From Actinobacteria bacterium IMCC26207 (lineage in GTDB: Bacteria; Actinomycetota; Acidimicrobiia; Acidimicrobiales; Microtrichaceae): a stretch of 64,000 nt of DNA. Location: NCBI GenBank assembly GCA_001025035.1, contig LCZK01000009.1:186001-250000 (forward strand), written 5' to 3'. Within the stretch, counting starts at the first letter, position 1; each line of letters begins with the position of its first letter. The notes under the pieces were generated by a model. The model searched no databases, was not told where the DNA came from, and was given only the letters and a program-made list of their open reading frames with translations. This document shows positions 51,864 through 60,187 of this stretch, in pieces. The position numbers and the translations under genes were made by a program.

Positions 51864-53168
51864 TTAAGGGGAAACCACCCCAACCCAACCAGCGGTTGGC
51901 GAGAAACTTGGGAACGTGGTGTTCAGAACATCGCTGCTCGCACCGAGGCGCCGCGAGAGCAACTCGGATAACACTGTTCGGTAATCGGTGGTCACACGGA
52001 CATCACCCTGATCAAGGCCTTGTTCATTCAAACCCTGGAAGTCTCCATAGACACCTCCTGTGACTCCCCCGCCCATGACCATCATGGGAAAGGCTCGACC
52101 GTGATCGCATCCGCCCGAGGAATTCTCATAGGCGCGTCTGCCGAATTCGCTGACCACAGCAACCGTCACCTTTGATGCTGCTGTTCCGAGGTAATCGAAG
52201 AACGCACCAATGGCAGTATCGAGTTCGCTCACCTGCGTGTACATGCGCGCCGTGGTCGTTGAGGCCGCTCCCATTGCATCGTGGGTATCCCAGTCATGCA
52301 TTTCTGCATGCGCAACTTCCATCGGGAATCCCGCCTGCAGCAGGCGTGCGATCGGCCACAGGTTGCGGGAAATCTCAGTGTCAGGAAAAGAAGCCGGACG
52401 CTCTGGGGCTCCCAAGGTGGAAATCTGAGAAATTGTGCCGAGTGTTGGATCAGCCCATGGCGACAGCGAAGGGTGCACACCTGCACGGTGATACAGATCG
52501 GTTGTGCTTGCAGTGACAGTCTCGACTGACGGGCCCCAAGGCAGTAACGACAGCGAACCAAACCCGGATGCAGCAACTGCTGTTCCTCCACGAAGCGAAG
52601 CCGGTAGTCCTCCACCGATAGCCACACAACGAAGAGGGTGATCTGACCCGCCCGCAGTGGCGTTCATCCAGCGCCCGGCCCAGCCCGTGGGTGACATGTT
52701 GGAGTTGACGACGCCGCCTTCAAGGAAGGACTGCGCATCGAAATGCGAGCGAGAGGAGTTCATGACTCCAGTGGAGTTCACTACGGCCAAACTGCCCTGG
52801 TTGTACATGCCCGAAAGCCGAACCGCAGCAGGGTGCAGGGCGAACTCAGAGTTGCTGTGAGCGCCACCTAACGCCAGAGCGCTTTGTTGCGGAACCGCAA
52901 TTGAGGGCCGTAGCGAGTAGTACTCGGGTGTTGCCACGGGAGCGAGGAGTGACAGACCGTCCATTCCTCCACGACAGAAAATCACGAGCAGAGTGTTCCC
53001 CGAACCCGTAGCTGTTGAGGTGAACGAACCGGTTGCACCCGCTAGTTGAGTGTTCAGGAGCGAGACTGATCCGGCAGCGGCCACCGCAATACCGGAATTG
53101 CGAAGGAACCTACGCCGGGTGAGCCCTGTTAAGGCGGGTTCTGTTGGGGTGAGTGTTTGGTGAGTCAT
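51864..53168 (-). CDS. DUF1501 domain protein, Tat-exported
   Basis: A 434-residue member of DUF1501, a sulfatase/alkaline-phosphatase-like fold. A Tat signal TRRRFLRNSGIAVAAAGSVS opens the protein. Then come LLVIFCRGGMDGLSLLAPVA, NSSRSHFDAQSFLE, HDWDTH and VVSEFGRRAYENSSGGCDHG, the last being the family signature. Such proteins usually sit beside DUF1800, as here, where the DUF1800 stop is 10 bp upstream. Function is not known. The start is ATG 53168 with GAGGCGAC upstream. Confidence 0.9.
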   Translation of the reverse strand: MTHQTLTPTEPALTGLTRRRFLRNSGIAVAAAGSVSLLNTQLAGATGSFTSTATGSGNTLLVIFCRGGMDGLSLLAPVATPEYYSLRPSIAVPQQSALALGGAHSNSEFALHPAAVRLSGMYNQGSLAVVNSTGVMNSSRSHFDAQSFLEGGVVNSNMSPTGWAGRWMNATAGGSDHPLRCVAIGGGLPASLRGGTAVAASGFGSLSLLPWGPSVETVTASTTDLYHRAGVHPSLSPWADPTLGTISQISTLGAPERPASFPDTEISRNLWPIARLLQAGFPMEVAHAEMHDWDTHDAMGAASTTTARMYTQVSELDTAIGAFFDYLGTAASKVTVAVVSEFGRRAYENSSGGCDHGRAFPMMVMGGGVTGGVYGDFQGLNEQGLDQGDVRVTTDYRTVLSELLSRRLGASSDVLNTTFPSFSPTAGWVGVVSP

Positions 53169-53178
53169 GTTTGTCGCC

Positions 53179-54909
53179 TCAGGCTGTCTGGAACTGTGGT
53201 TGTTGCATGAGTTGGCCGAGCAGTTTGGGTGCGACCCAGCGATTCCCGTTTGCGGTGATTGGTGTTGACGCAACCCGACCGACAGAAACCAGCATCCGCT
53301 GCTTGCCCGCAGCGTCTAGGGGAACGCCCAGTCTTTGCGCGGCAGCGTCAAGCCACTCGCCCACTGTTGATCCAGTCGTTGAGCCACCCCCAGGTCCGGC
53401 CACCCATGCGGGAAGGCTGTTCCAGTCTCTGGTGAACCCTGGAATGTTTCCGTTGCCTAGGTACGTCGCAAGATTCCAGCGGCTAATCATCGAGCCAACG
53501 CTGACCCAAGCTGCATCTTTATCTGGGTAACCATCTGGGGTTGGCCAGTGGTGTGGCATTGCGCTGAGCGCTGTGAGAATGCCGTGGAAGTTCCACTTGG
53601 TGTCCTCTGCTGTCTGTCGATTGAACGGAGCATCGCATGTTGCTCGGAGACCTGCTGCAAGCAGTTCGAGCGGTCGGCGAATCTTTGCATCGGCGGAGCG
53701 AGCAAACTCTTCCGAGGTCAAGATGGTGCGCAACGTGGGAGCAATTGCAGTGTCATTTGTCAGGTAGGCATCACGAGCAGCTAGAACCACGCGATCATTC
53801 AGCCCAATGTGTTCGCCGATAAAGCGAACACAAAGCTTGTGAGCTAGCCGCTGAGCAGTAACGCGATGACGCGCCAGGTGGTTCAGGAAAGATTCACCGG
53901 CGGCCTGCCCCGTCAGGGATCCTCGGGACCAGCCCAAGACGTTTGTGGATCCCGATGCAAATGGACCGAGCGCATGGCGGGCGGAGTTAAAGGCAAAGGT
54001 CCCGCTCCACTTATCGGTCAGCGTCCAACCCGAGAACAGATACGACACAGCAACGACATCTGCTTCGCTGTAGCCCCCGTTTACTCCGACGGTATGCAAC
54101 TCCATGAGTTCGCGCGCATAGTTCTCATTCGGCACCCGGCCGCGATCTGCGCGGCTTGTGCTTTGATCCAAGTAATTCAGCATTGCGCCCGATTTAGCGG
54201 CGGCGGCCAGAAGGTCAGAGAACTTGCCAAGTGCATGCGCTCGAATGACATCGCTGTCGTAGGTGGGGCAATGGTTGCGAGCGGCATCATTGTTGACGTC
54301 CACATTCAGGTGATCCCACCAGAAGCCAACAGTTCGCTCAAAGAGCTGACGCTCCGAGATGACAGCCCTCAGTGCGGTGGAGAGCGGCAGATCTACTACG
54401 ACTCGCCACTCTTGGCCGCGAGCGCTGATCTGAGCTGCACTGCCTCTTGACCACTCATAGAAAGACGTTGCATCGGCAACCGCAGGATCGGCGATAGAGA
54501 GATGATTCAGCTGTGAGTCAATCCAAGCTGTGGCACCGAGCGCACCGATCTGCGCCAGAACAGCCGGGTTAGGGCCAAAGGTCAGCCGCTTCGCGACATG
54601 CCAGACCGCAGGAGTTGCCCAAGTTGTTGGCCAAGCGGGAAGGCCTGTGGCAGAGCCCGTTGGCGGGACTGGAGTATTTGGGACTGCAGTAGTTGGGACT
54701 GCCGTAGTTGGGACTGCAGTAGTTGGTACTGCCGTGCTTGGTGCTGTCCGAAGTCTGGCGGGGCGGGCGCCCGCTGCTGCAGATTCGGCGGGGGCTTCGG
54801 GAGCGCAGGCACTTGCCAGCGCTGCTGCGCCCGCTGCTAGGCCTCCGAGCAGGGCACTGCGCCGGTTTGGCGTGGCCTCTCTGGGTTCATCAAGTTCGGC
54901 TGTAGACAC
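53179..54909 (-). CDS. DUF1800 domain protein, exported
   Basis: A 576-residue protein. The N-terminus has a twin Arg and a lipobox-like Cys (NRRSALLGG, then ALASAC at Cys35). A linker of APTTAV-type repeats (54-86) precedes the DUF1800 domain: HVAKRLTFGPNPAVLAQIGA, FWWDHLNVDV, NENYARELMELHTVGVNGGY, and QRLAHKLCVRFIGE. DUF1800 proteins are exported helical proteins found with DUF1501; their role is unknown. The start is GTG 54909, weakly supported. Confidence 0.9.
   Translation of the reverse strand: MSTAELDEPREATPNRRSALLGGLAAGAAALASACAPEAPAESAAAGARPARLRTAPSTAVPTTAVPTTAVPTTAVPNTPVPPTGSATGLPAWPTTWATPAVWHVAKRLTFGPNPAVLAQIGALGATAWIDSQLNHLSIADPAVADATSFYEWSRGSAAQISARGQEWRVVVDLPLSTALRAVISERQLFERTVGFWWDHLNVDVNNDAARNHCPTYDSDVIRAHALGKFSDLLAAAAKSGAMLNYLDQSTSRADRGRVPNENYARELMELHTVGVNGGYSEADVVAVSYLFSGWTLTDKWSGTFAFNSARHALGPFASGSTNVLGWSRGSLTGQAAGESFLNHLARHRVTAQRLAHKLCVRFIGEHIGLNDRVVLAARDAYLTNDTAIAPTLRTILTSEEFARSADAKIRRPLELLAAGLRATCDAPFNRQTAEDTKWNFHGILTALSAMPHHWPTPDGYPDKDAAWVSVGSMISRWNLATYLGNGNIPGFTRDWNSLPAWVAGPGGGSTTGSTVGEWLDAAAQRLGVPLDAAGKQRMLVSVGRVASTPITANGNRWVAPKLLGQLMQQPQFQTA
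54661..54750. repeat. 15-bp tandem repeat x6 in DUF1800 linker
   Basis: Six 15-bp units from 54661 (typical unit AGTTGGGACTGCAGT) encode VPTTA repeats between the signal sequence and the DUF1800 domain. The outer units are the most diverged. Confidence 0.9.
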
Positions 54910-55008
54910 TCACAGGGTTTCGGCAGTCCTGAGAACTCCCTTGAGTATCCCAAAGTGAATTCTTCGAGAAGCTGAGTTCCAGAACCTCAGGTCGAGGGTG
55001 CACCAAAT

Positions 55009-56181
55009 TCAGACTGCGCTCAAACCTGCAGACTTCAGCTTGCGGTCGATAAAGGAATACAGGTCGCCGCGAATTACATGTCCCAAATGACCACCCGGGT
55101 ACCAGAGGATCTCTGGGCGATCCCAATGCTCCCAAAGGGGCGCAACTTGGTCGACTGGGTCAATCAATTTGTCGGCTAGCCCACCAACAATTGCACGCGC
55201 TTGCACTGGAGTACTCGGTGTAAAGCTCAGTGGTGAGACCACAGAATGAAGCTGCCGGGACTCCTCCATAAACGGCACCATGAGTTCACGCAGTGCCGGC
55301 GGAGACTGCTGCACAAACAGCCCAGGAAAGTCCGTAGCGGGGATAATCGGGAGCACACACTGCAGTGGTTCTTCCTCTAGCCCGGCGACCAGCGCTGCGA
55401 CGTACCCGCCCAGTGAGACTCCGAGCAGCCCGATCCCGGCCGGCTCTTGGGTGCGAATCCAACCTAGCAATCGACGAACATCCCAAGCCGCTTGGGCAAT
55501 TCCGTTGACGTTATCGAGCACATCAAGGGTCGGAAACCTTGCATCTGCGCTCTTGGGTGCCTGTCGCGGTCCGTGGAGCGGAAGAATGACGAGCAGTACG
55601 TTGCATCCCAATTCGGCATACAAGTGACGAACCCTGAACGAGCGCAGGTCTGTGTCGGCGCCTTGCCCAGTTCCGTGAATACAAACCACCCATGGGCGAC
55701 CGGCAGCCTTATGGCGCATCACGGTGGCACGGCCCAAAGAGTTCTCTTGGTATTGCATCCATCGCTGTCGGCCCGGCACGCCCGTTGGAGGTTTCCATCC
55801 ACTCGGAAACTTCAATCTCTCCACCCGCATGCCTGCAGCACGACTCGGTCGAATGATCGGGTCAAGCAAAGGCGGCGGCTTGGGGTGAAACGAGCCTGGG
55901 TCATCTAACCAACCCTTTGATTGAAACACCTCGGCTGCGCGCTGAGTCTCGGTAGTGATGCGGCGAAACTGCTCGGCACTAGGTGGTTGCCGTAGGCGAC
56001 CGAAAGCTGCGCGGACCAACTCATCAGCTGCGACATGTGCCCGAAAGCCAATGGTCACGCGAGCCTGTGGCACCCCAGCACTTGCTCTGCGCCCGCCCGA
56101 AGCTGCAGGTGCTGCGCCGTTTTGATCAGCGACTTGGCCGCGGTTCTCCTCGCTCTGATCAGAGGAGTCGGTGGCAACCAT
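55009..56181 (-). CDS. Alpha/beta hydrolase
   Basis: A 390-residue alpha/beta-hydrolase with an N-terminal extension of about 140 residues. The oxyanion region is VVCIHGTGQGAD, the nucleophile elbow is LLGVSLGGYVAAL with Ser, and the putative acid is in ADKLIDPVDQ. The His is in GGHLGHVIRGDLY. The N-terminus (1-40) is Ala/Gly-rich and probably disordered. The substrate is unknown. No signal peptide is evident. It is downstream of the lipase-like gene on the same strand. Confidence 0.85.
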   Translation of the reverse strand: MVATDSSDQSEENRGQVADQNGAAPAASGGRRASAGVPQARVTIGFRAHVAADELVRAAFGRLRQPPSAEQFRRITTETQRAAEVFQSKGWLDDPGSFHPKPPPLLDPIIRPSRAAGMRVERLKFPSGWKPPTGVPGRQRWMQYQENSLGRATVMRHKAAGRPWVVCIHGTGQGADTDLRSFRVRHLYAELGCNVLLVILPLHGPRQAPKSADARFPTLDVLDNVNGIAQAAWDVRRLLGWIRTQEPAGIGLLGVSLGGYVAALVAGLEEEPLQCVLPIIPATDFPGLFVQQSPPALRELMVPFMEESRQLHSVVSPLSFTPSTPVQARAIVGGLADKLIDPVDQVAPLWEHWDRPEILWYPGGHLGHVIRGDLYSFIDRKLKSAGLSAV

Positions 56182-56220
56182 GGTGACACAAGTTTACTTG
56201 TCACCTTGAGCGAATCGGCT

Positions 56221-57303
56221 TCAGTCGCAGCGCCTCTGGGTGAGCAATTTTACCAGTCCGGTGCATTCCACAAGCGCTACCGGGCCGACATCAACTTGAT
56301 CACTTGCTGGGGTCCCGGCCTGAGTCCCAAACAACTCACCGCGCCGAACAACATGCCCATTTGGTTGAGTACCCATGTCGGCAAGATCGGTCTCACACCA
56401 GACTCCCGCAAGTTCACAGCCTGCAACGGCATCGATTGGCCGCCACACTGCCCAGCGGTCTAAATGATCGACATCAAGACCCGTATCAGTAGAAATTCCC
56501 AGCGTGACTGGAACGGTGTGATCAGCCACGAGCCAAGGCCGAGCCTGACGATCACTCCGAACAAGAAGGTGCTCTGCACGCCCCTCAGAAATAGTTGCCG
56601 AACCAACGATGTCATTGGCAATGCGCATGTCGACGAAGTAGTCCTCATCAAAGGAGACCGCCAGCAACCGTGCGTAAGCAGGAAGCGAAATACGGCCAGT
56701 CCCAACTTGATACGGAAAGCTCGGTGCAAAAATAACTGACCACATCGCCGTGTCGCCCCAACCACGTTTCTCGGCAAGCTGCATCATTCGCGGTGTCATG
56801 CCGCCACCCCAGCTATGCCCGATAAATCCAGCTCGGGATGTGTCGGCTCTGGGAGTTGCGGCAATTCCAGCGACAAACCCAGCATTGACTGCCTTGTATT
56901 GCTGCGGCGGATCAAACGCAATTTGAAACCCCGGATAGATCACGATGAATCCATTGCTGACTAGGTGATTCATGAAAGCGGTATAGCCCTCGGTGAAGCT
57001 AGCTGTGTAGCCGTGAGCAAAGAAGATGACGGGTCGCGCCCCATCGTTACAGCTGCCTCCTGTGAATGGCGTCGCCGAGCCGGAGGGCTCAAATATGTGA
57101 ACGGGTAGTTGCCACTCGGCGGGATTACCCACAGACCTGCGAGGCACCACCGAACAAGGGCCGTCCGAACCCGGCAGATCAGCAGCAATCGGGGGCGGGG
57201 GCGTCGATACGCAGGCGGCAGTGCCCAAACTCAGGACAGAGAAAACAACTACAACCAGAAGTGTCCTTGTCACAGCCAACGACTTTGGATTCGCTCCAAA
57301 CAT
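56221..57303 (-). CDS. Exported alpha/beta hydrolase (lipase/cutinase-like lipoprotein)
   Basis: A 360-residue alpha/beta hydrolase with a signal sequence (TRTLLVVVVFSVLSLGTAAC) ending in a lipobox-like Cys. VIFFAHGYTASFTEGYTAF gives the oxyanion region and AGFIGHSWGGGMTP the nucleophile Ser. GDTAMWSVIFAPSF and the downstream VADHTVP segment resemble PET-hydrolase/cutinase-like enzymes (inference). I placed the start at ATG 57303 (MFGANPK), because the upstream frame overlaps the DDN-like gene on the other strand and is not signal-like. Confidence 0.82.
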   Translation of the reverse strand: MFGANPKSLAVTRTLLVVVVFSVLSLGTAACVSTPPPPIAADLPGSDGPCSVVPRRSVGNPAEWQLPVHIFEPSGSATPFTGGSCNDGARPVIFFAHGYTASFTEGYTAFMNHLVSNGFIVIYPGFQIAFDPPQQYKAVNAGFVAGIAATPRADTSRAGFIGHSWGGGMTPRMMQLAEKRGWGDTAMWSVIFAPSFPYQVGTGRISLPAYARLLAVSFDEDYFVDMRIANDIVGSATISEGRAEHLLVRSDRQARPWLVADHTVPVTLGISTDTGLDVDHLDRWAVWRPIDAVAGCELAGVWCETDLADMGTQPNGHVVRRGELFGTQAGTPASDQVDVGPVALVECTGLVKLLTQRRCD

Positions 57304-57381
57304 CTCGGTACCCCCGCTCAGAAGGTAGCCGCTTGATGCAGTGCGGCGCACAGCAGAGTCACTAAGCACTACCAGCAGGAG

Positions 57382-57837
57382 GTGTATGGCAAGTACAGTC
57401 CGCAGATGCCAAGCGACGTACTTCTGAAAGCTATGAATGGCGCTCACCGAGTGATACTCAAGGTGAGCGGCGGCAAAATCGGGTGGAGCGCTCAGTCCAT
57501 GCCCGTGATTGAACTCACCACGATTGGCCGCAAGAGTGGCCAAGAACGCGCTGTGCTCTTGACTTCACCGCTCCAAGAGGGAGACACACTCGTTGTGGTC
57601 GCTTCACGAGGTGGTGACGACCATCACCCGGCTTGGTACCTGAACCTGGTGCAGAACCCGCAGGTCGGGGTGGTGTTGAAGGGCCAGCCCAAACAGCAGA
57701 TGACTGCGCGGGTCGCAACTTCGGCTGAGCGAGAAAGAATGTGGCCAACAGTCACAGCTACCTATAAGGGCTACGCCGGATACCAGTCCAAGACTGACCG
57801 AGAGATTCCGCTGGTCCTACTCGAACCAATCAGCTGA
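57382..57837 (+). CDS. Deazaflavin (F420)-dependent nitroreductase family protein
   Basis: A 151-residue DDN-family split-barrel protein. VIELTTIGRKSGQERAVLLT is the family's characteristic F420-phosphate-binding motif. VVASRGGDDHHPAWYLNLVQ follows with the conserved HPAWYLNL block. Members use reduced F420 to reduce quinones, nitroaromatics or other substrates and are typical of actinobacteria. The start is GTG 57382, directly abutting AGGAGG; the ATG at 57406 is an alternative. Confidence 0.92.
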   Translation: MYGKYSPQMPSDVLLKAMNGAHRVILKVSGGKIGWSAQSMPVIELTTIGRKSGQERAVLLTSPLQEGDTLVVVASRGGDDHHPAWYLNLVQNPQVGVVLKGQPKQQMTARVATSAERERMWPTVTATYKGYAGYQSKTDREIPLVLLEPIS

Positions 57838-57853
57838 GCTGATCGGACCGGAA

Positions 57854-57985
57854 CTACTGATCGAGCTTTAGGTCGCCTTCTGCAAATGCAATGAGCCAGC
57901 CGGTGCGAACCTGCTGAGTGATGAGTTGCCCAACCTGCGCTGAGCGGCTTCTGGTTGCTGTCAGCAAGCTTCCGATGGTGTTCAT
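57854..57985 (-). CDS. Small hypothetical protein, 43 residues (second of a coupled pair)
   Basis: A short ORF with a strong GGGGAG ribosome-binding site 7 bases before its ATG. The sequence is amphipathic: MNTIGSLLTATRSRSAQ, then VGQLITQQVRTGWLIAF. Its ATG overlaps the stop of another 43-residue ORF (ATGA, 57982-57985), a sign of translational coupling. No family recognised; a membrane-active or regulatory peptide is conceivable but not shown. Confidence 0.5.
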   Translation of the reverse strand: MNTIGSLLTATRSRSAQVGQLITQQVRTGWLIAFAEGDLKLDQ

Positions 57986-58113
57986 GTGGTCTCCCCTGAT
58001 GCCTGGAACGCGCTCTGCACAAGCTCTGCAGTGCGGCGTTGTTCTTGCTCTTTCCTGTCGGCATCCCTGGCAGACACATAAGGAGTTCGCAGAACATTTC
58101 TGCGGTGAGACAT
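57982..58113 (-). CDS. Small hypothetical protein, 43 residues (first of a coupled pair)
   Basis: A charged small ORF (MSHRRNVLRTPYVSARDAD, then RKEQEQRRTAELVQSAFQ) whose helix-forming C-terminal half looks like a short coiled coil. The start ATG 58113 has GGTGAG upstream. Its stop overlaps the next ATG. It is divergent from the DyP gene with 93 bp between. No family recognised. Confidence 0.45.
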   Translation of the reverse strand: MSHRRNVLRTPYVSARDADRKEQEQRRTAELVQSAFQASGETT

Positions 58114-58206
58114 GCACTCACCAAATCCTGAACCTGCTCTTACCTTTTTCAAACCTTTGTTCAACAAAGTGTCGTTGAAGAACGAGCCGCAAGGCCGCCG
58201 TAAGAA

Positions 58207-60138
58207 ATGACGAGTTCGGAGCAGACCAAGATGGATCAAGCAAAGAGTGCAAAGCAGACCTTGACTCGGCGGGCATTTGTGCGCGGCACAGGACTGAGCG
58301 CTGGGGTGATCGTTACCGCTGCTGCATGCACACCGGGCGTCCCTCCCGGGGGACCCGGACCAAATGGGTCAACCCCGACGGGACCGACGGGACCTACTCC
58401 AGAGCTGCAACTCAGCAACATTCAGGGCAACATTTTGGCAGGGTTCAACAAAGACCATCAGCGGATGCTCTTCTTCACGTTTCCCTCAGGCGCCGCTGCA
58501 AAGCAACTGCTTTCCACGCTGCAGGAGCAGGTTGCAAACTCCGAAGAGGTGCTCGCTTTCAACAGCAGATACAAAGCTGCTGCAAGCTCCAATAGCCCCC
58601 TTCCCACTGCCACTTGGATGAACCTCGCCCTCACCCATGCAGGGTTGACCGCACTCGGAGTTTCTCGGTCTGACCTGCAAGCGTTTCCCGACTCGTTCCG
58701 CCAGGGGATGCGCGCACGCTCAGGCTTAATTGGCGATTCTGGACCCTCTGCCCCGAGCAACTGGATAACGAGCAATGCCGATCACGCAGTGGTGATTCTT
58801 GCTGCCGACCGCCTGAGCGATCTCTCTGATGCCGCTCGGACTGCAACTTCGCAGATCAAAAACGCCGGAGGAACTATTACCTTTGATCAGGCGGGAGCAG
58901 CGCGAGAAGACGAACCCGGCCACGAGCATTTTGGGTTCAAAGACGGTGTCTCACAACCCGGGATTCGCGGGGTCACCACACCAAATAATCCGGATGATCC
59001 AAATCAAGGAGTACCCGGGCAGGACTTGTTATGGCCCGGGGAGTTTGTGCTCGGCTACCCCACCCAGATTCCGACCGGCGATGGCCTCAACGCACAGCCT
59101 GGGCCACTAGCGGTATCCGGCCCGGCATGGACAACCGATGGCAGCTATCTGGTATTTCGGCGGCTTCAGCAAGATGTTGCTGGCTTCCAAAGCTTTATAA
59201 GCAGCACTGCCGCAACTGCAGGAATGAGTGAAGACTTGTTGGGAGCCAAGTTTGTAGGGCGATACAAATCCGGCTGCCCGCTCGAGCGCACCGAGGACCA
59301 ACCTGTGGGCCTTGACACACAGCTTGCTGACCCCTCGATCCTTGACCCGTCAATCCTCCAAGAGGACAAGATCAACCACTTTGAGTTTGGCGATGACGTA
59401 AACGGAAACGTCTGCCCGCGATCGGCCCATGTTCGCAAGATGTACCCACGCGATGATCAGACCCCGACCGGTGGCGAAGCTGCAAGTCAGACCCACCGCA
59501 TTCTGCGGAGAGGTATTCCCTTTGGTGCTTCCTTCTTGCCTGAATCCTCGAACGCCCTCAATGCCGCAGACGCGGCGTTTCCCCATGATCGCGGATTGCT
59601 ATTCCTCTGCTACCAATCCTCGATTGAGCGGCAGTTTGAGTTTGTTCAGAACCGGTGGTCGAATGACCAAGACTTTCCCACTCGGGGTTCTGGCCAGGAC
59701 CCAATCATCTCTCAAAATGCCTCGGGCGCATTCCGGATTCCAGGTTCTCAGGCACAACAAGTCACGCTGCAGGGCTTCGTAACTACCACCGGAGGCGACT
59801 ACTTCTTTCAACCCTCGATCGAGGCCTTGCAGTTGCTCGCAACACCACAACCGGCAGCAGCGCCAACCCAGACTCAGCCAGCAGTCCAGCCTGTGCCACC
59901 ACAGCCAGCAGGCCAGCAGCAACCGCAGGTGCAACAGCCAGCACCACAACCCCCGCAGGGGCGGCCGCCGACCCAGGGCCAAACTGTCCGCCCCCAAAAT
60001 GATGGCGGCCAGAACCAGCGCGGTCAGAACCAGGGCGGCCAAAATCAGGGTGGGCAGAATCAGGGCGGTCAGAATCAGGCCGGGCAGAATCAGGGCGGGC
60101 AGCGTCAAACCAGACGCCAGCCGCGTGACTCGGCCTAA
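58207..60138 (+). CDS. Dyp-type peroxidase, Tat-exported, with Pro/Gln-Gly/Asn repeat tail
   Basis: A 643-residue heme peroxidase. The twin-Arg signal TRRAFVRGTGLSAGVIVTAA is followed by Cys41, which may be a lipobox Cys. The DyP motif FGFKDGVSQPG carries catalytic Asp246, the proximal heme His408 lies in NVCPRSAHVRKMYPR, and RILRRGIPFG supplies the distal Arg. The catalytic domain ends near 560. A Pro/Gln-rich tail and seven GGQNQ-type repeats then extend to a basic end, RQTRRQPRDSA. DyPs oxidise dyes, lignin-related compounds or small phenols with H2O2. The tail is unusual and may mediate surface attachment or multimerisation. Confidence 0.93.
   Translation: MTSSEQTKMDQAKSAKQTLTRRAFVRGTGLSAGVIVTAAACTPGVPPGGPGPNGSTPTGPTGPTPELQLSNIQGNILAGFNKDHQRMLFFTFPSGAAAKQLLSTLQEQVANSEEVLAFNSRYKAAASSNSPLPTATWMNLALTHAGLTALGVSRSDLQAFPDSFRQGMRARSGLIGDSGPSAPSNWITSNADHAVVILAADRLSDLSDAARTATSQIKNAGGTITFDQAGAAREDEPGHEHFGFKDGVSQPGIRGVTTPNNPDDPNQGVPGQDLLWPGEFVLGYPTQIPTGDGLNAQPGPLAVSGPAWTTDGSYLVFRRLQQDVAGFQSFISSTAATAGMSEDLLGAKFVGRYKSGCPLERTEDQPVGLDTQLADPSILDPSILQEDKINHFEFGDDVNGNVCPRSAHVRKMYPRDDQTPTGGEAASQTHRILRRGIPFGASFLPESSNALNAADAAFPHDRGLLFLCYQSSIERQFEFVQNRWSNDQDFPTRGSGQDPIISQNASGAFRIPGSQAQQVTLQGFVTTTGGDYFFQPSIEALQLLATPQPAAAPTQTQPAVQPVPPQPAGQQQPQVQQPAPQPPQGRPPTQGQTVRPQNDGGQNQRGQNQGGQNQGGQNQGGQNQAGQNQGGQRQTRRQPRDSA
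59329..59358 (+). repeat. 15-bp tandem duplication in DyP gene
   Basis: Two units (59329-59343, 59344-59358) encode DPSIL twice in a row within the catalytic domain. Confidence 0.8.
60004..60108 (+). repeat. 15-bp tandem repeat x7 at DyP C-terminus
   Basis: Seven units of 15 bp (starting 60004; e.g. GGCGGCCAGAACCAG) encode GGQNQ, RGQNQ and AGQNQ repeats. Synonymous and single-base differences show it is not a very recent expansion. Confidence 0.92.
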
Positions 60139-60187
60139 CCAGCCTCGACTCTCCCTCTGCCTACCAACTCGTAGCTACAGGGTTGTC

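Noticed and set aside
53866-54450. 194-residue open frame on the plus strand inside the DUF1800 gene
   Set aside because: It lies fully antisense to a well-supported DUF1800 coding region, has no ribosome-binding site and no recognisable domain.
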